A stretch of DNA of 64,000 nt from VAZQ01 sp963821505. GTDB taxonomy: Bacteria > Pseudomonadota > Alphaproteobacteria > Rhizobiales > Xanthobacteraceae. The position numbers were made by a program, and so were the translations under genes. Positions 29,233-43,780 of this stretch are shown here, piece after piece. Under the pieces are notes generated by a model. That model was not told the origin of the DNA, made no database searches, and saw only the letters and a program-made list of their open reading frames with translations. How positions within the stretch are numbered: position 1 is the first letter of the stretch; each line of letters begins with the position of its first letter. The DNA is taken from NCBI GenBank assembly GCA_963821505.1, contig CAWGEH010000018.1, positions 1 through 64,000 on the forward strand, read 5' to 3'.

Positions 29233-30402
29233 ATGCGCACGCAGGTCGGTATCGTCGGCGCCGGGCCGGCCGGGTTGATGCTGTCGCATCTCCTGCACCT
29301 CGAGGGCATCAACTCCGTCATCGTCGAAAACCGCAGCCGCAGCTACATCGAGAGCCGCATCCGCGCCGGTCTGCTCGAGCAATGGGCGAGCGACCTCCTC
29401 GTCGAAGTCGGTGTCGGCGCGCGCATGCAGCGCGAGGGCATGTTCCACAACGGCGTCTATTTCAGCTTCGGCGGCGCCTTGCACTACATCGATTTCCGCG
29501 CCCTCGTCGGCAAGGGCGTGACAATCTACGGCCAGCAGGAGCTGGTGAAGGATCTCATCGACCGGCGCTTGGCCGACGGCGGCCGGATCCTGTTCGAGGC
29601 GAGCGACGTCAGCATCCATGACTTCGCCGGCAATGCACCCAAGATCCGATTCCGGCACGACAGCAAGGACCAGGAGCTCGCCTGCGACTTCATCGGCGGT
29701 TGCGACGGCTTTCATGGCATCTGCCGGCCGAGCATGCCCGCCGCCGCGCTCACCGCCTATGATCGCGAATATCCATTCGGCTGGGTCGGAATCCTGTCCG
29801 AGTCTGCGCCACCCGAAGACGAGCTGATCTATGCCTATCACGACCGCGGCTTTGCGCTTTACACCATGCGCTCGCCGACCCTGGCGCGGCTTTATCTCCA
29901 ATGCGCCCCCGATGACGACATCGAGAACTGGCCGGATGCGCGCATCTGGCAGGAACTGCACGCGCGGCTCAGCGGCACGCGGCCGCTGGCGGAGGGTGCC
30001 ATGCTGCAGAAGGGCATCACCCCCATGCGCAGCTTCGTGGTCGAGCCGATGCAATACGGTCGGCTCTTCCTTGCCGGCAATTCCGCGCATATCCAGCCGC
30101 CGACCGGCGCCAAGGGCATGAACCTCGCGCTCGCCGACGTGATGGTGCTCGCGCGCGCCGTCGCCGCGTTCTACCGCAGCGGGCGCAGCGACCTGCTCGA
30201 GCGCTATTCCGCGACCTGCCTGCGGCGGGTCTGGAAGGCGCAGCGCTTCTCGTCCTGGATGACGCAGCTGTTTCATCTCGACCCCAGCTACAACGCCTTC
30301 GATCGCAAGCGCCAGCTCGCCGAGCTCGACTATGTCACCAGCTCGGAGGCGGCCGGCCGCTCGCTGGCCGAGAACTATGCCGGTCTTCCGGTCGAGGTGT
30401 GA
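29233..30402 (+). CDS. pobA: 4-hydroxybenzoate 3-monooxygenase-like flavoprotein (PobA family)
   Basis: FAD aromatic hydroxylase expected to turn 4-hydroxybenzoate to protocatechuate using NADPH. 389 residues from ATG 29233; the six-codon extension to 29215 is atypical. GAGPAGLMLSHLL is the FAD Rossmann motif; ESRIRAGLLEQ, the DG motif CDGFHG and PPTGAKGMNLA are all family-typical. Two deviations stand out: the GDAAH motif reads GNSAH (Asp to Asn at the FAD ribityl contact), and the residue corresponding to substrate-binding Ser212 appears to be Thr (ALYTMRS). The active-site Tyr near the C-terminus (ENYAGLP) is kept. No pca genes or pobR-type regulator lie nearby, so the substrate may differ. 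Confidence 0.82.
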   Translation: MRTQVGIVGAGPAGLMLSHLLHLEGINSVIVENRSRSYIESRIRAGLLEQWASDLLVEVGVGARMQREGMFHNGVYFSFGGALHYIDFRALVGKGVTIYGQQELVKDLIDRRLADGGRILFEASDVSIHDFAGNAPKIRFRHDSKDQELACDFIGGCDGFHGICRPSMPAAALTAYDREYPFGWVGILSESAPPEDELIYAYHDRGFALYTMRSPTLARLYLQCAPDDDIENWPDARIWQELHARLSGTRPLAEGAMLQKGITPMRSFVVEPMQYGRLFLAGNSAHIQPPTGAKGMNLALADVMVLARAVAAFYRSGRSDLLERYSATCLRRVWKAQRFSSWMTQLFHLDPSYNAFDRKRQLAELDYVTSSEAAGRSLAENYAGLPVEV

Positions 30403-30415
30403 GCATGGCAGTCTC

Positions 30416-31516
30416 ATGCCGATGCAGGTCCTCGTGGTCGGAGCAGGCGTGGTCGGGCTTGCGGTCGCGCGCGCGGCCGCCCTTGCCGGGCACGAGGTGG
30501 TCGTAGCGGAAGCCGCTTCGACCATCGGCACCGGCATTTCCTCGCGCAACAGCGAGGTCATCCACGCCGGCCTCTATTACCCGACCGGCTCGTCCCGCGC
30601 CCATCACTGCACGCGGGCGCGGCGGCTCCTCTATGAGTATTGCGCCTCCCACGGCGTCCCGCACCGCAAGTGCGGCAAGCTCGTCGTCGCCACCGACGAG
30701 CGGGAGTTGGAGCGGCTCGCGGCGGTGCACAAGCAGGCGCAGATCAACGGGGTCGAAGGCGTCGAGATCATCGACGCCGCGGCGGCCAGGCGGCTCGAGC
30801 CGGAGCTCGCCTGCGTCGCCGCCATGCGCTCGCCGGAAACCGGCATCATCGACAGCCACCGCTTCATGCTGGCGCTGCGCGGCGACCTCGAAGACCGCGG
30901 CGGAATGGTCGCGTTCGCGAGCCCGATCGAGCGCCTCAGGCCGGGGGCCGGCGGCTGGGAGGCCGCCGTCGGCGGCAGCGAGCCGCAATGGCTTGCCTTC
31001 GAGGCGGTCGTCAACTGCGCCGGGCTCGGCGCCCAGCGCCTCGCGCGGATGACCGAGGGCTACCCGTCCGCGCGCGTGCCGCGGCTCGTTCTCGCCAAAG
31101 GCAATTACTTCGGCTTCGCCGGCCGGCCGGCGTTCTCGCGCCTGATCTATCCGGTGCCGGTCCCGGGCGGGCTCGGCGTGCACGTGACCCTCGACCTCGC
31201 CGGCCGCATGCGCTTCGGGCCCGACGTCGAGTGGATCGAGGACGAGAACTACGACGTCGATCCCGCCCGGGCGCAGGCGTTCTATGCCCGCATCCGTGAC
31301 TACTGGCCGAAACTGCCGGATGATTCGCTCACCGCGGATTACGCCGGCATCCGGCCGAAGCTGACCGGCCCGGGCGAGGCGGCGGCGGATTTTCTGATCG
31401 ACAGCCCGCGCCAGCACGGGCTTCCCCGGCTCGTCCACCTGTTCGGGATCGAATCGCCGGGGCTTACCTCCGCGCTCTCGCTCGCCGAGGAAGTCGCAGG
31501 CTATGTCTCGAGCTGA
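30416..31516 (+). CDS. FAD-dependent oxidoreductase (L-2-hydroxyglutarate oxidase-like, DAO family)
   Basis: 366-residue DAO-fold flavoprotein. The N-terminal GAGVVGLAVARAAA dinucleotide motif is followed by SRNSEVIHAGLYYPTGS, typical of the LhgO/L2HGDH-like branch. RLVLAKGNYFGF, YPVPVPGGLGVHVTLDL and the C-terminal GIESPGLTSALSLAEEV complete the pattern. Expected to oxidise a 2-hydroxyacid with a quinone or oxygen acceptor; exact substrate uncertain. Starts 13 bases after the PobA-like gene, so likely co-transcribed. Start could also be ATG 30422, two codons later. Confidence 0.82.
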   Translation: MPMQVLVVGAGVVGLAVARAAALAGHEVVVAEAASTIGTGISSRNSEVIHAGLYYPTGSSRAHHCTRARRLLYEYCASHGVPHRKCGKLVVATDERELERLAAVHKQAQINGVEGVEIIDAAAARRLEPELACVAAMRSPETGIIDSHRFMLALRGDLEDRGGMVAFASPIERLRPGAGGWEAAVGGSEPQWLAFEAVVNCAGLGAQRLARMTEGYPSARVPRLVLAKGNYFGFAGRPAFSRLIYPVPVPGGLGVHVTLDLAGRMRFGPDVEWIEDENYDVDPARAQAFYARIRDYWPKLPDDSLTADYAGIRPKLTGPGEAAADFLIDSPRQHGLPRLVHLFGIESPGLTSALSLAEEVAGYVSS

Positions 31517-31600
31517 ACGCGCTTGTTCCTGCGCATTGAGACCGTATCGCCTTGCTTGACCCGCGCCGCAGCCGGCGGCCGGCGGATCGCCGGGTTCTGC

Positions 31601-32941
31601 TCAGAAGTACCGCCACCATACATAGACGTGGCAGATCGCGACCGAGACCACCATCATCGGCATGCCGTAGATCAGGTAGGTCATGAAGCGGAAGGGAACG
31701 CCGTTGCGCTCGGCGATGCCGGCGACCGTGAGGTTCGCCGAGGCGCCGATCAGCGTGCCGTTGCCGCCGAGGCAGGCCCCGAGCGAAAGGCACCACCACA
31801 ATGGCTCGATCTGGTCCGCGCCGCCAAAGGCGGGGGCCATGCTCTTGATCAGCGGAATCATGGTGGCCACGAACGGGATGTTGTCGACGATTGCGGAGAG
31901 GAAGGCCGAGGCCCACAGGATGGCGTAGCCGGCGGTCGCCATGTCGCCGCCGGTCGCCGCCACCAGGCCATTGGCCAGGAGGGCGAGCAGACCACCGACC
32001 TCGACACCGTGCACCACGATGAACAGGCCGATGAAGAAGAAGATCGTGATCCATTCGACGTCGCCGAAGGTCTTGTGCACGTTGGCGGACTGCTTCTCGT
32101 TGTGGTGCTGCCAGTTGTCGAGAAACATCAGCACCGCCGCGCCCGCCATCGCAATGGTCGCGGGTTCGAGATGCAGCGGGCGCGCGAGCACGAAGCAGAC
32201 GATCACGACGGTCAGCACCGCCAGCGACTGCCTGAGCAGCGTCCAGTCGAGGATCGCTTCTTTCGCGCTCATGCCCATGACCAAGGCGCGGCGCGCCGGG
32301 GTCGAAGCGAGCGAGCGGCCCCACACGAGGTGGATCATCAGCGCCTGGGCCGCCATGACCACGATGATCACCGGCGTGAGGTGGATGATGAAGGCATTGA
32401 AGTCGAGGCCGGCGAGCGAGCCGATGAGGATGTTGGGCGGATCGCCGATCAACGTCGCGGTGCCGCCGATATTGGAGGCGAACACTTCGGCGAACAGGAA
32501 CGGATAGGGCGGGACGTCGAGCTCCCGGGTGATGGCGAGCGTCACCGGCACGACCAGCAGCACCGTCGTGACGTTGTCGAGCAGCGCGGAGACGACGGCG
32601 GTGGTAATCTGCAGCAGCAGAAGAATGCCGGCGGGACTGGCCTTCGCCTTCTGCGCCGACCAGATCGCGAGATACTCGAACATCCCGGAGCGGCGCGAGA
32701 TCGACACCAGGATCATCATCCCGGTCAGAAGCCCGATGGTGTTCCAGTCGATGCCCCTGAGCGCCTCGTTCTGGTCGAGGGCGCCGATCATCACCATCAC
32801 CGACGCGCCGAGCAGCGCGACGATCGCGCGGTTGAGCTTGTCCCAGATGATGACGCCGTAGGTGGCGCACAGGATGATGGTCGACACCATCATCGGGTCG
32901 AGGCCGAAAAAGATGTGCGGAACGAAGTGTTGCGAAGGCAC
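31601..32941 (-). CDS. ArsB/NhaD-type (SLC13-like) ion transporter
   Basis: Inner-membrane permease of the ion-transporter superfamily, 446 residues with about 11-12 hydrophobic helices. Repeat-defining loops are visible: SALLDNVTTVLLVVPVT and FLSAIVDNIPFVATMIPL (the D-N discontinuous helix motifs) plus GGTATLIGDPPNILIGS and GGNGTLIGASANLTVAGIA. These fit the Na+/H+ antiporter NhaD, ArsB and P-protein group; the transported ion is not evident. The GTG at 32941 was chosen because GGGAAG lies five bases upstream; ATG 32893 is an alternative, and the longer frame to 33352 runs antisense to ridA. Confidence 0.85.
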   Translation of the reverse strand: MPSQHFVPHIFFGLDPMMVSTIILCATYGVIIWDKLNRAIVALLGASVMVMIGALDQNEALRGIDWNTIGLLTGMMILVSISRRSGMFEYLAIWSAQKAKASPAGILLLLQITTAVVSALLDNVTTVLLVVPVTLAITRELDVPPYPFLFAEVFASNIGGTATLIGDPPNILIGSLAGLDFNAFIIHLTPVIIVVMAAQALMIHLVWGRSLASTPARRALVMGMSAKEAILDWTLLRQSLAVLTVVIVCFVLARPLHLEPATIAMAGAAVLMFLDNWQHHNEKQSANVHKTFGDVEWITIFFFIGLFIVVHGVEVGGLLALLANGLVAATGGDMATAGYAILWASAFLSAIVDNIPFVATMIPLIKSMAPAFGGADQIEPLWWCLSLGACLGGNGTLIGASANLTVAGIAERNGVPFRFMTYLIYGMPMMVVSVAICHVYVWWRYF

Positions 32942-33094
32942 GCGAGCTTCCCAAAGCGCGACCGGCAGGCTCGGGGAAGTGCCGGGGACTGTCAAGACGA
33001 GGCTGCGCCGCAGCCATCCGGTCCCACCCCCGGCTTGGACTTTCGGCGCCAGCGGCCGCATGATCGGGCGGTGACCGAGAGGGAGGAAGACGCC

Positions 33095-33586
33095 GTGAGC
33101 CAGACCCGTTTCATCAATCCCGACGCGTTGTCCAAGCCGCCCGGCTATACCCATGTGGTCGAGGCGAGCGCGCCGGCGCGCATCGTCTACGTCGCCGGCC
33201 AGCTCGGCGTCGACCGCGACGGCAAGGTGGTCGGCGACTTCCGCCGGCAGGCGGTGCAGACGTTCGAAAACCTGAAGAGCGCGCTCGCCGCCGTCGGGGC
33301 CGAGTTCCGTCACGTGGTGAAGTTCAACAATTATCTCGTCGACGTCGCGCACCTGCCGATCTTCCGCGAGGTGCGCGACAGCTACCTGCCCGAGAAGGAC
33401 CGCCCGGCGAGCACGACCATCGCGATCTCGGGGCTGGCGCGCCCGGGGGCGTTGCTCGAGATCGAGGCGGTCGCGGTGCTTCCGGCGGCCGGATCCAAGG
33501 CTGCATCCAAGGCCAGCTCCAAGCGCGCCGTTGCCGGCCGCAAGCCTCGCGCAGCTACCAGAGCCTTGCGATCGCGACCAAAGTGA
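33095..33586 (+). CDS. RidA/YjgF family enamine/imine deaminase with basic tail
   Basis: 163 residues from GTG 33095, with GGGAGGA seven bases upstream. The N-terminal 125 residues are a complete RidA fold: FINPDALSKPPGYTHVVEA, YVAGQLGVDRDGKVVG, and RPASTTIAISGLARPGALLEIEAVA with the conserved catalytic Arg before the final strand. Such proteins hydrolyse reactive enamines formed by PLP enzymes. An unusual extension of about 35 residues rich in Lys, Arg, Ser and Ala follows (GSKAASKASSKRAVAGRK). The 3' end overlaps the convergent transporter gene by 32 bases, which may explain how the tail arose. Confidence 0.88.
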   Translation: MSQTRFINPDALSKPPGYTHVVEASAPARIVYVAGQLGVDRDGKVVGDFRRQAVQTFENLKSALAAVGAEFRHVVKFNNYLVDVAHLPIFREVRDSYLPEKDRPASTTIAISGLARPGALLEIEAVAVLPAAGSKAASKASSKRAVAGRKPRAATRALRSRPK

Positions 33587-34983
33587 GGAGCGCGAAGACC
33601 GGCAGCAGCACGAGCGCCGACCACAGCATGTAGCCGAAGAAGCTCGGCATCTTCACGCCGCGCTCGACCGCGATGGCGTAGACCATGAAGTTCGGCGCGT
33701 TGCCGATATAGGTCAGCGCGCCCATATAGACCGCTCCCATGGAGATCGCCGCGAGCGTCGAGGCCAGCGGCCCCATCAGCTCGCGGGCATCGCCGCCGGC
33801 GAGCTCGAAAGAACACGAGATAGGTCGGCGCGTTGTCGAGAAAGGCCGAGAGCGCGCCGGTGAGCCAGAAATAGGCGAGGTCGTGCGGCTTGCCGCCGTT
33901 AGCGGTGACGGCGGCCAAGAGCCAGTACAGGGAGCCGTCCTTGCCGGCGTGAAGCGCGGCGAGCACGGGGATGATGCAGATGAAGATGCCGGCGAACAGG
34001 ATCGCCACTTCCGCGATCGGCTCCCAGGTGAATCCGTTTGCTTCGCGGTGCTCGTTCGGGGTGAGCACGAGCGAGAGGATGACGATCAGCACGAGGGCGG
34101 TGTCGCGCGCGATGTTCTGCAGCTCGACCGCTGTGCCGTACACCTCGAAACCGATGCCGGGCTGCCAGGTCGCCGAGGCGAGAATGGCGGCGATGATGCC
34201 CGCAATCAGCAGCAGGTTGATGCCGCCGCTGACGCCGAGCTTCGCCGCCGGCTTGCCTTCGCCGACGGTCGTGACCAGCCGGTCCTTGCGATAATGCCAG
34301 AGGTCGAGCACGAGGAAAGCCGCCAGCACCAGTCCGGCGACGAGCGCGGTTTGCGACCACAGGTTCCGCGCCGGTCCAGAAGAAGTCGACGCCGTGCAGG
34401 AAGCCGACGAACAGCGGCGGGTCGCCGAGCGGGGAGAGCGCGCCGCCGATATTGGCGACCAGGAAGATGAAGAACACGACCACATGGACATTGTGGAGCC
34501 GTCGCCGCGTTGGCGCGGATGAGCGGGCGGATCGAGGATCATGGCCGCGCCGGTGGTGCCGACGACGCTGGCGATCAGCGTGCCGAAGGCCAGGATCGCG
34601 GTGTTGACCAGCGGCGTGCCGCGCAGGTTGCCGGTGACCAGAATGCCGCCGGCGACCACGTAGAGCGCGAACAGCAGCACGATGAAGCTCAGATATTCCG
34701 CGAGCATGGCGTGCACGAAGGCCGCGACCGCGCCGGTGGTGCCGTAGAACGCGGCAAGCGGCGCCAGCGTCAGCACGCTCCAGGCGAAGGCGAGCTTGCC
34801 GTAGTGGTGGTGCCAGAGCCGCGGAAACAGCAGCGGGCCGGTCGCGATCGTGAGCAGGATGCCGACGAAGGGCAGCGCCCACGGCCAGCGCATCGCGGCG
34901 CCGTCGAGGGCAGGGGCGGCGTAGGCAGGGTGCGGCGCAAGCATCGCAAGCAGCGTGACTGGCGCCAGGACGGTTCGCCGCAT
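33555..34983 (-). CDS. NhaD-type sodium/proton antiporter, frame broken by four extra bases
   Basis: Inner-membrane Na+/H+ antiporter. A signal-like start (MRRTVLAPVTLLAMLAPHPAYA) precedes helices FVGILLTIATGPLLF, SFIVLLFALYVVAGGILVTG and a DNAPTYLVFF pore helix. Extra bases near 34533, 34502, 34371-34374 and 33808-33810 break the frame. Removing each one yields a single 474-residue protein that reads ILIRPLIRANAAR, then VVVFFIFLVANIGGALSPLG, then ELAGGDARELMGPLAST, exactly as expected for the family. Every event is a one-base gain, so sequence error is likely, though decay cannot be excluded for a non-essential gene. The stop lies inside the convergent ridA tail. Confidence 0.85.
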
Positions 34984-35039
34984 GATCGCGTATGTCATGC
35001 CCACGCACGCGGGCATCCAGGAGGCGCCGAACCGGGTTC

Positions 35040-35255
35040 TGGCGCACTCCGCACCGCAACCTCTATCGGCCTCATGCTGAGGAGCATCGCAACGCAGGGA
35101 AGTCTATGAGTATTCGTATTGTTGCGGGCGTTGCGATGCGTCTCGAAGCAGGAGGCCGCCCCCGTCCTTCGAGACGCGCGCACGCGAGGGCGAGGGCGCG
35201 TGGCCCCTACGTGCGCGCTCCTCAGGACGAGGGGCGCAGAGCCGGCGAGCGTGGG
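35040..35255. repeat. Palindromic intergenic repeat upstream of the antiporter
   Basis: Contains CCTCATGCTGAGGAGC at its left and GCTCCTCAGGACGAGGGG at its right, with internal arms TTGCGATGCGTCTCGAA and GTCCTTCGAGACGCG. This is the Rhizobiales-type element made of CTGAGGAGC and CTTCGAGACGC arms. It fills most of the space between the antiporter start and the end of polA. A weaker related sequence lies between sufB and sufC (about 17215-17260). Confidence 0.7.
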
Positions 35256-35269
35256 AATGCATGACCGTC

Positions 35270-38333
<3,064 letters not shown>

Positions 38334-38441
38334 GGCCCGGACTTAACACTTGAACGGCGATTTCGCCACCGGCTTGACCGCGCTGTGCACTTGTCTTGGA
38401 TGCGTGTTCCCGCGAAGGGAAGGGGTCGTCAGAGTGCCCTG

Positions 38442-41027
<2,586 letters not shown>

Positions 41028-41178
41028 AACGCATGTCGCCCGCGCCGCGGCGTCGAAGCGATTGCGACTGCCGCCAGGAAAGGCGCTCCATGTTCGTTTG
41101 CCCTGCCGGCTTTCCCGCGCGCGTGGGCTGGGCTATGTGCTCGGAACAATCGCCGCCGTCCATGGTTGGGAGTTCTCG

Positions 41179-42678
41179 ATGTTCCCCAAGCCGAAGCCCG
41201 CGCTCACGCCCAATACCTATGGCTATGAATCCGAGCCGCTGGTGAAGCCCACCGGCTTTCGCGAATATGACGCGCGCTGGCTGCTGGGGACGGAAATCAA
41301 TCTGATGGGCGTGCAGGCGCTGGGCCTCGGTCTCGGCACGCTCATCCGCGAGCTCGGGGTCAAGCCCGAGATCGTGACCGGCCACGATTTTCGCGCCTAT
41401 TCGGCCTCGGTGAAGACCGCCCTGGTGTCGGGACTGATGGCGGCGGGATGCAAGGTGCATGACATCGGCCTTGCGGTCACGCCGATGGCCTATTTCGCCC
41501 AGTTCGCCCTCGATGTCCCCTGCGTGGCGATGGTCACTGCCTCGCACAACGACAACGGTTGGACCGGGGTGAAGATGGGCGCGCATCGCCCGCTCACCTT
41601 CGGCCCGGACGAGATGACCCGGCTCAAGGAGATCGTGCTCGAGGCCCGCTTCGACATGCGCGGCGGCGGCTCCTACGAGTTCGTCGAGAACTTTCCCGCC
41701 CGTTACATCGCCGACCTCACCCAGCGGCCGAAGCTCAAGCGCCGCCTCAAGGTCGTTTGCGCCTGCGGCAACGGCACCGCCGGGGCGTTCGCGCCGCAGG
41801 TCCTGGCGGCGGTCGGCTGCGAGGTCGTCGCGCTCGACTGCGAGCTCGACCACACCTTCCCGAACTACAATCCCAACACCGAGGACATGAAGATGCTGCA
41901 CGCCATGCGCGACGAGGTGCTGCGCGTGAAGGCGGACGTGGCGCTCGGCTTCGACGGCGACGGCGACCGCTGCGGCGTGGTCGACAACGAGGGCGAGGAG
42001 ATTTTCGCCGACAAGGTAGGGGTGATGCTCGCGCGCGACATCTCGGCGCAGCACAAGGGCGCGATCTTCGTTGCCGACGTGAAGTCGACCGGCCTGTTCA
42101 TGACCGATCCGGTGCTGCGCGCCAATGGTGCCAAGACCTATTACTGGAAGACCGGGCATTCCTACATGAAGCGCCGCGTCAACGAGATCGGCGCGGTCGC
42201 GGGCTTCGAGAAATCCGGTCACTTCTTCTTCAACAAGCCGCTCGGCCGCGGCTATGACGACGGGCTGATCTTCGCGCTCGCGGTCTGCGACATGCTCGAC
42301 CGCAATCCGACAAAGAGCATGGCCGACCTCAAGAACGCGTTGCCCAAGACCTGGTCGTCGCCGACGATGGCGCCGCATTGCGCCGACGAGGTCAAATACC
42401 GCGTGGTCGACGAGGTCGTGAAGCACTTCGAGCAGGCGAAAGCCAAGGGGGAAGCGGTCGCCGGGCAGCCGATCCGCGACCTTGTGACGGTGAACGGCGT
42501 GCGCCTCACCGTTGCAGACGGCACCTGGGGTCTCGTTCGCGCCTCCTCCAACAAGCCGGAGCTGGTGGTGGTGGTGGAGAGTCCGGTGTCGGAGGCGCGC
42601 ATGCGCGACATGTTCAAGGCGATCGACGGCGTGCTCCGCACGCATCCCGAGGTCGGCGAATACAATCAGACGATCTGA
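41179..42678 (+). CDS. Phosphomannomutase / phosphoglucomutase
   Basis: Interconverts hexose 1- and 6-phosphates (mannose and/or glucose) for polysaccharide and LPS precursors. 499 residues from ATG 41179, the first start before the conserved GFREYDARWLLGTEINLMG. The phospho-serine loop VTASHNDNGWTGVK, metal-binding GFDGDGDRCGVVD, sugar-specificity GFEKSGHFFF and phosphate-binding VRASSNKPELVVVVE are all in order. The upstream extension to 41020 is not typical. ManB/AlgC/PgmG type; substrate preference is not decided by sequence reading. Confidence 0.93.
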   Translation: MFPKPKPALTPNTYGYESEPLVKPTGFREYDARWLLGTEINLMGVQALGLGLGTLIRELGVKPEIVTGHDFRAYSASVKTALVSGLMAAGCKVHDIGLAVTPMAYFAQFALDVPCVAMVTASHNDNGWTGVKMGAHRPLTFGPDEMTRLKEIVLEARFDMRGGGSYEFVENFPARYIADLTQRPKLKRRLKVVCACGNGTAGAFAPQVLAAVGCEVVALDCELDHTFPNYNPNTEDMKMLHAMRDEVLRVKADVALGFDGDGDRCGVVDNEGEEIFADKVGVMLARDISAQHKGAIFVADVKSTGLFMTDPVLRANGAKTYYWKTGHSYMKRRVNEIGAVAGFEKSGHFFFNKPLGRGYDDGLIFALAVCDMLDRNPTKSMADLKNALPKTWSSPTMAPHCADEVKYRVVDEVVKHFEQAKAKGEAVAGQPIRDLVTVNGVRLTVADGTWGLVRASSNKPELVVVVESPVSEARMRDMFKAIDGVLRTHPEVGEYNQTI

Positions 42679-42737
42679 GAGCGCGGGCGAGCCGCGGGTT
42701 TTCTTCGGAAGACCGGCTCTCAATTCCCCGAACAGCG

Positions 42738-43685
42738 CTAGCGCGAGCGCCCGTTGGCCGAGGCTCGCGCGGCGGCGCGGCCGTTCTTGCGCGCCGCACG
42801 CGGCGTCTCCTGCAGGTCGGAATGCGCGAGCAAGACCTCCATCAGGGCGCGCACCTTCGGCGACAACGTCCCTTTGCGCCAGATCAGCACGGTTTGAGCC
42901 CGGTCGAGCACCGGCGGCAGCGAATGCACGCTCAAGAGCTTGGCGTCCGGGAACGTCGTCAGGACATTGCGCGGCAAGAGCGAAATTCCCATCCCGGCAA
43001 CCGCGCATCCGAGCATGGCGTGGTAGGAGCTGATTTCGACGATGCGGTCGGGCATCTGTCCGTGATGCGCAAACCAGTCCTCGAGCCGCTGGCGGTAGGC
43101 GCAGCCGGATTCGAAGGCCAGCACCGTTCGCGTCCTGGCATCCCGCGGTGACTTGATCGGCGGATGATTGACGGCGGCGACGATGACCATCTCCTCGTCG
43201 TAGATCGGCACTTTCTCGAACGGCGCCTCCGCGACCGGCTCGGCCGCGAGCGCGGCATCCAAATCGCCCGCCAGAACGGCGGTTGTGAGCGTCTTGGTAT
43301 TTCCGGTCCGCAGCTCGAGCGTCACGTCCGGATAGCGGCCGAGATATTCGTTCATGGGGACGGGCAATCGCATGGCGGCGGTGCTCTCCCCCGTGCCGAG
43401 CCGCAACAGCCCGCGCGGCGTGGCGTCGTGTACGGCCTCGCGCGCCTCCTGCGCGAGACCGAGGAGCCGGTCGGCATAGTCGAGCAGCAGCGTCCCGGCC
43501 GGGGAGAGGTGCAGCTTCTTGCCGTTGCGGATGAAGAGCTCGACGCCGAGGTCGGTCTCGAGCTGGCGTACCCGCGTGGTTACGTTGGACTGGACGCGGT
43601 TGAGCTTTTCGGCCGCCCGGGTGACGCCGCCGGCTTGCACCACCGAGCGGAAGATATGGAGATCGGCGAGGTCCATCGTCTTCAT
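42738..43685 (-). CDS. LysR family transcriptional regulator
   Basis: 315 residues. The N-terminal winged helix-turn-helix (DLADLHIFRSVVQAGGVTRAAEKL in outline, QSNVTTRVRQLETDLGVELF) is followed by an effector-binding domain with two lobes (LRLGTGESTAAMRLP, SYHAMLGCAVAGMGISLLP). The tail is Ala/Arg/Lys-rich. Divergent from the DUF1127 gene with a shared AT-rich 95-base region, so that gene and its own expression are its likely targets. Ligand unknown. Confidence 0.92.
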   Translation of the reverse strand: MKTMDLADLHIFRSVVQAGGVTRAAEKLNRVQSNVTTRVRQLETDLGVELFIRNGKKLHLSPAGTLLLDYADRLLGLAQEAREAVHDATPRGLLRLGTGESTAAMRLPVPMNEYLGRYPDVTLELRTGNTKTLTTAVLAGDLDAALAAEPVAEAPFEKVPIYDEEMVIVAAVNHPPIKSPRDARTRTVLAFESGCAYRQRLEDWFAHHGQMPDRIVEISSYHAMLGCAVAGMGISLLPRNVLTTFPDAKLLSVHSLPPVLDRAQTVLIWRKGTLSPKVRALMEVLLAHSDLQETPRAARKNGRAAARASANGRSR

Positions 43686-43780
43686 CCATCGTTCTCAAAG
43701 TGAGATCATTACCATCATAATTATTCATTTTATGAGATATTTGGATTGAGGTAAAGCTTTTCCTGAAGGGCTGGGATTTG
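43686..43780. promoter_or_regulatory. Shared AT-rich promoter region of LysR and DUF1127 genes
   Basis: Much more AT-rich than its surroundings. It holds the dyad TCATTTTATGA at 43725-43735 and a second TCATTACCATCATAA stretch just before it. LysR proteins normally bind T-N11-A-type dyads between divergent genes, so this is the probable operator and promoter region. No exact -35/-10 assignment is claimed. Confidence 0.5.

Noticed and set aside
31523..33586. Open frame of 687 codons on the plus strand
   Set aside because: Only its last 163 codons (from GTG 33095) are ridA; the rest is antisense to the transporter gene and rich in His, Asp and Arg.
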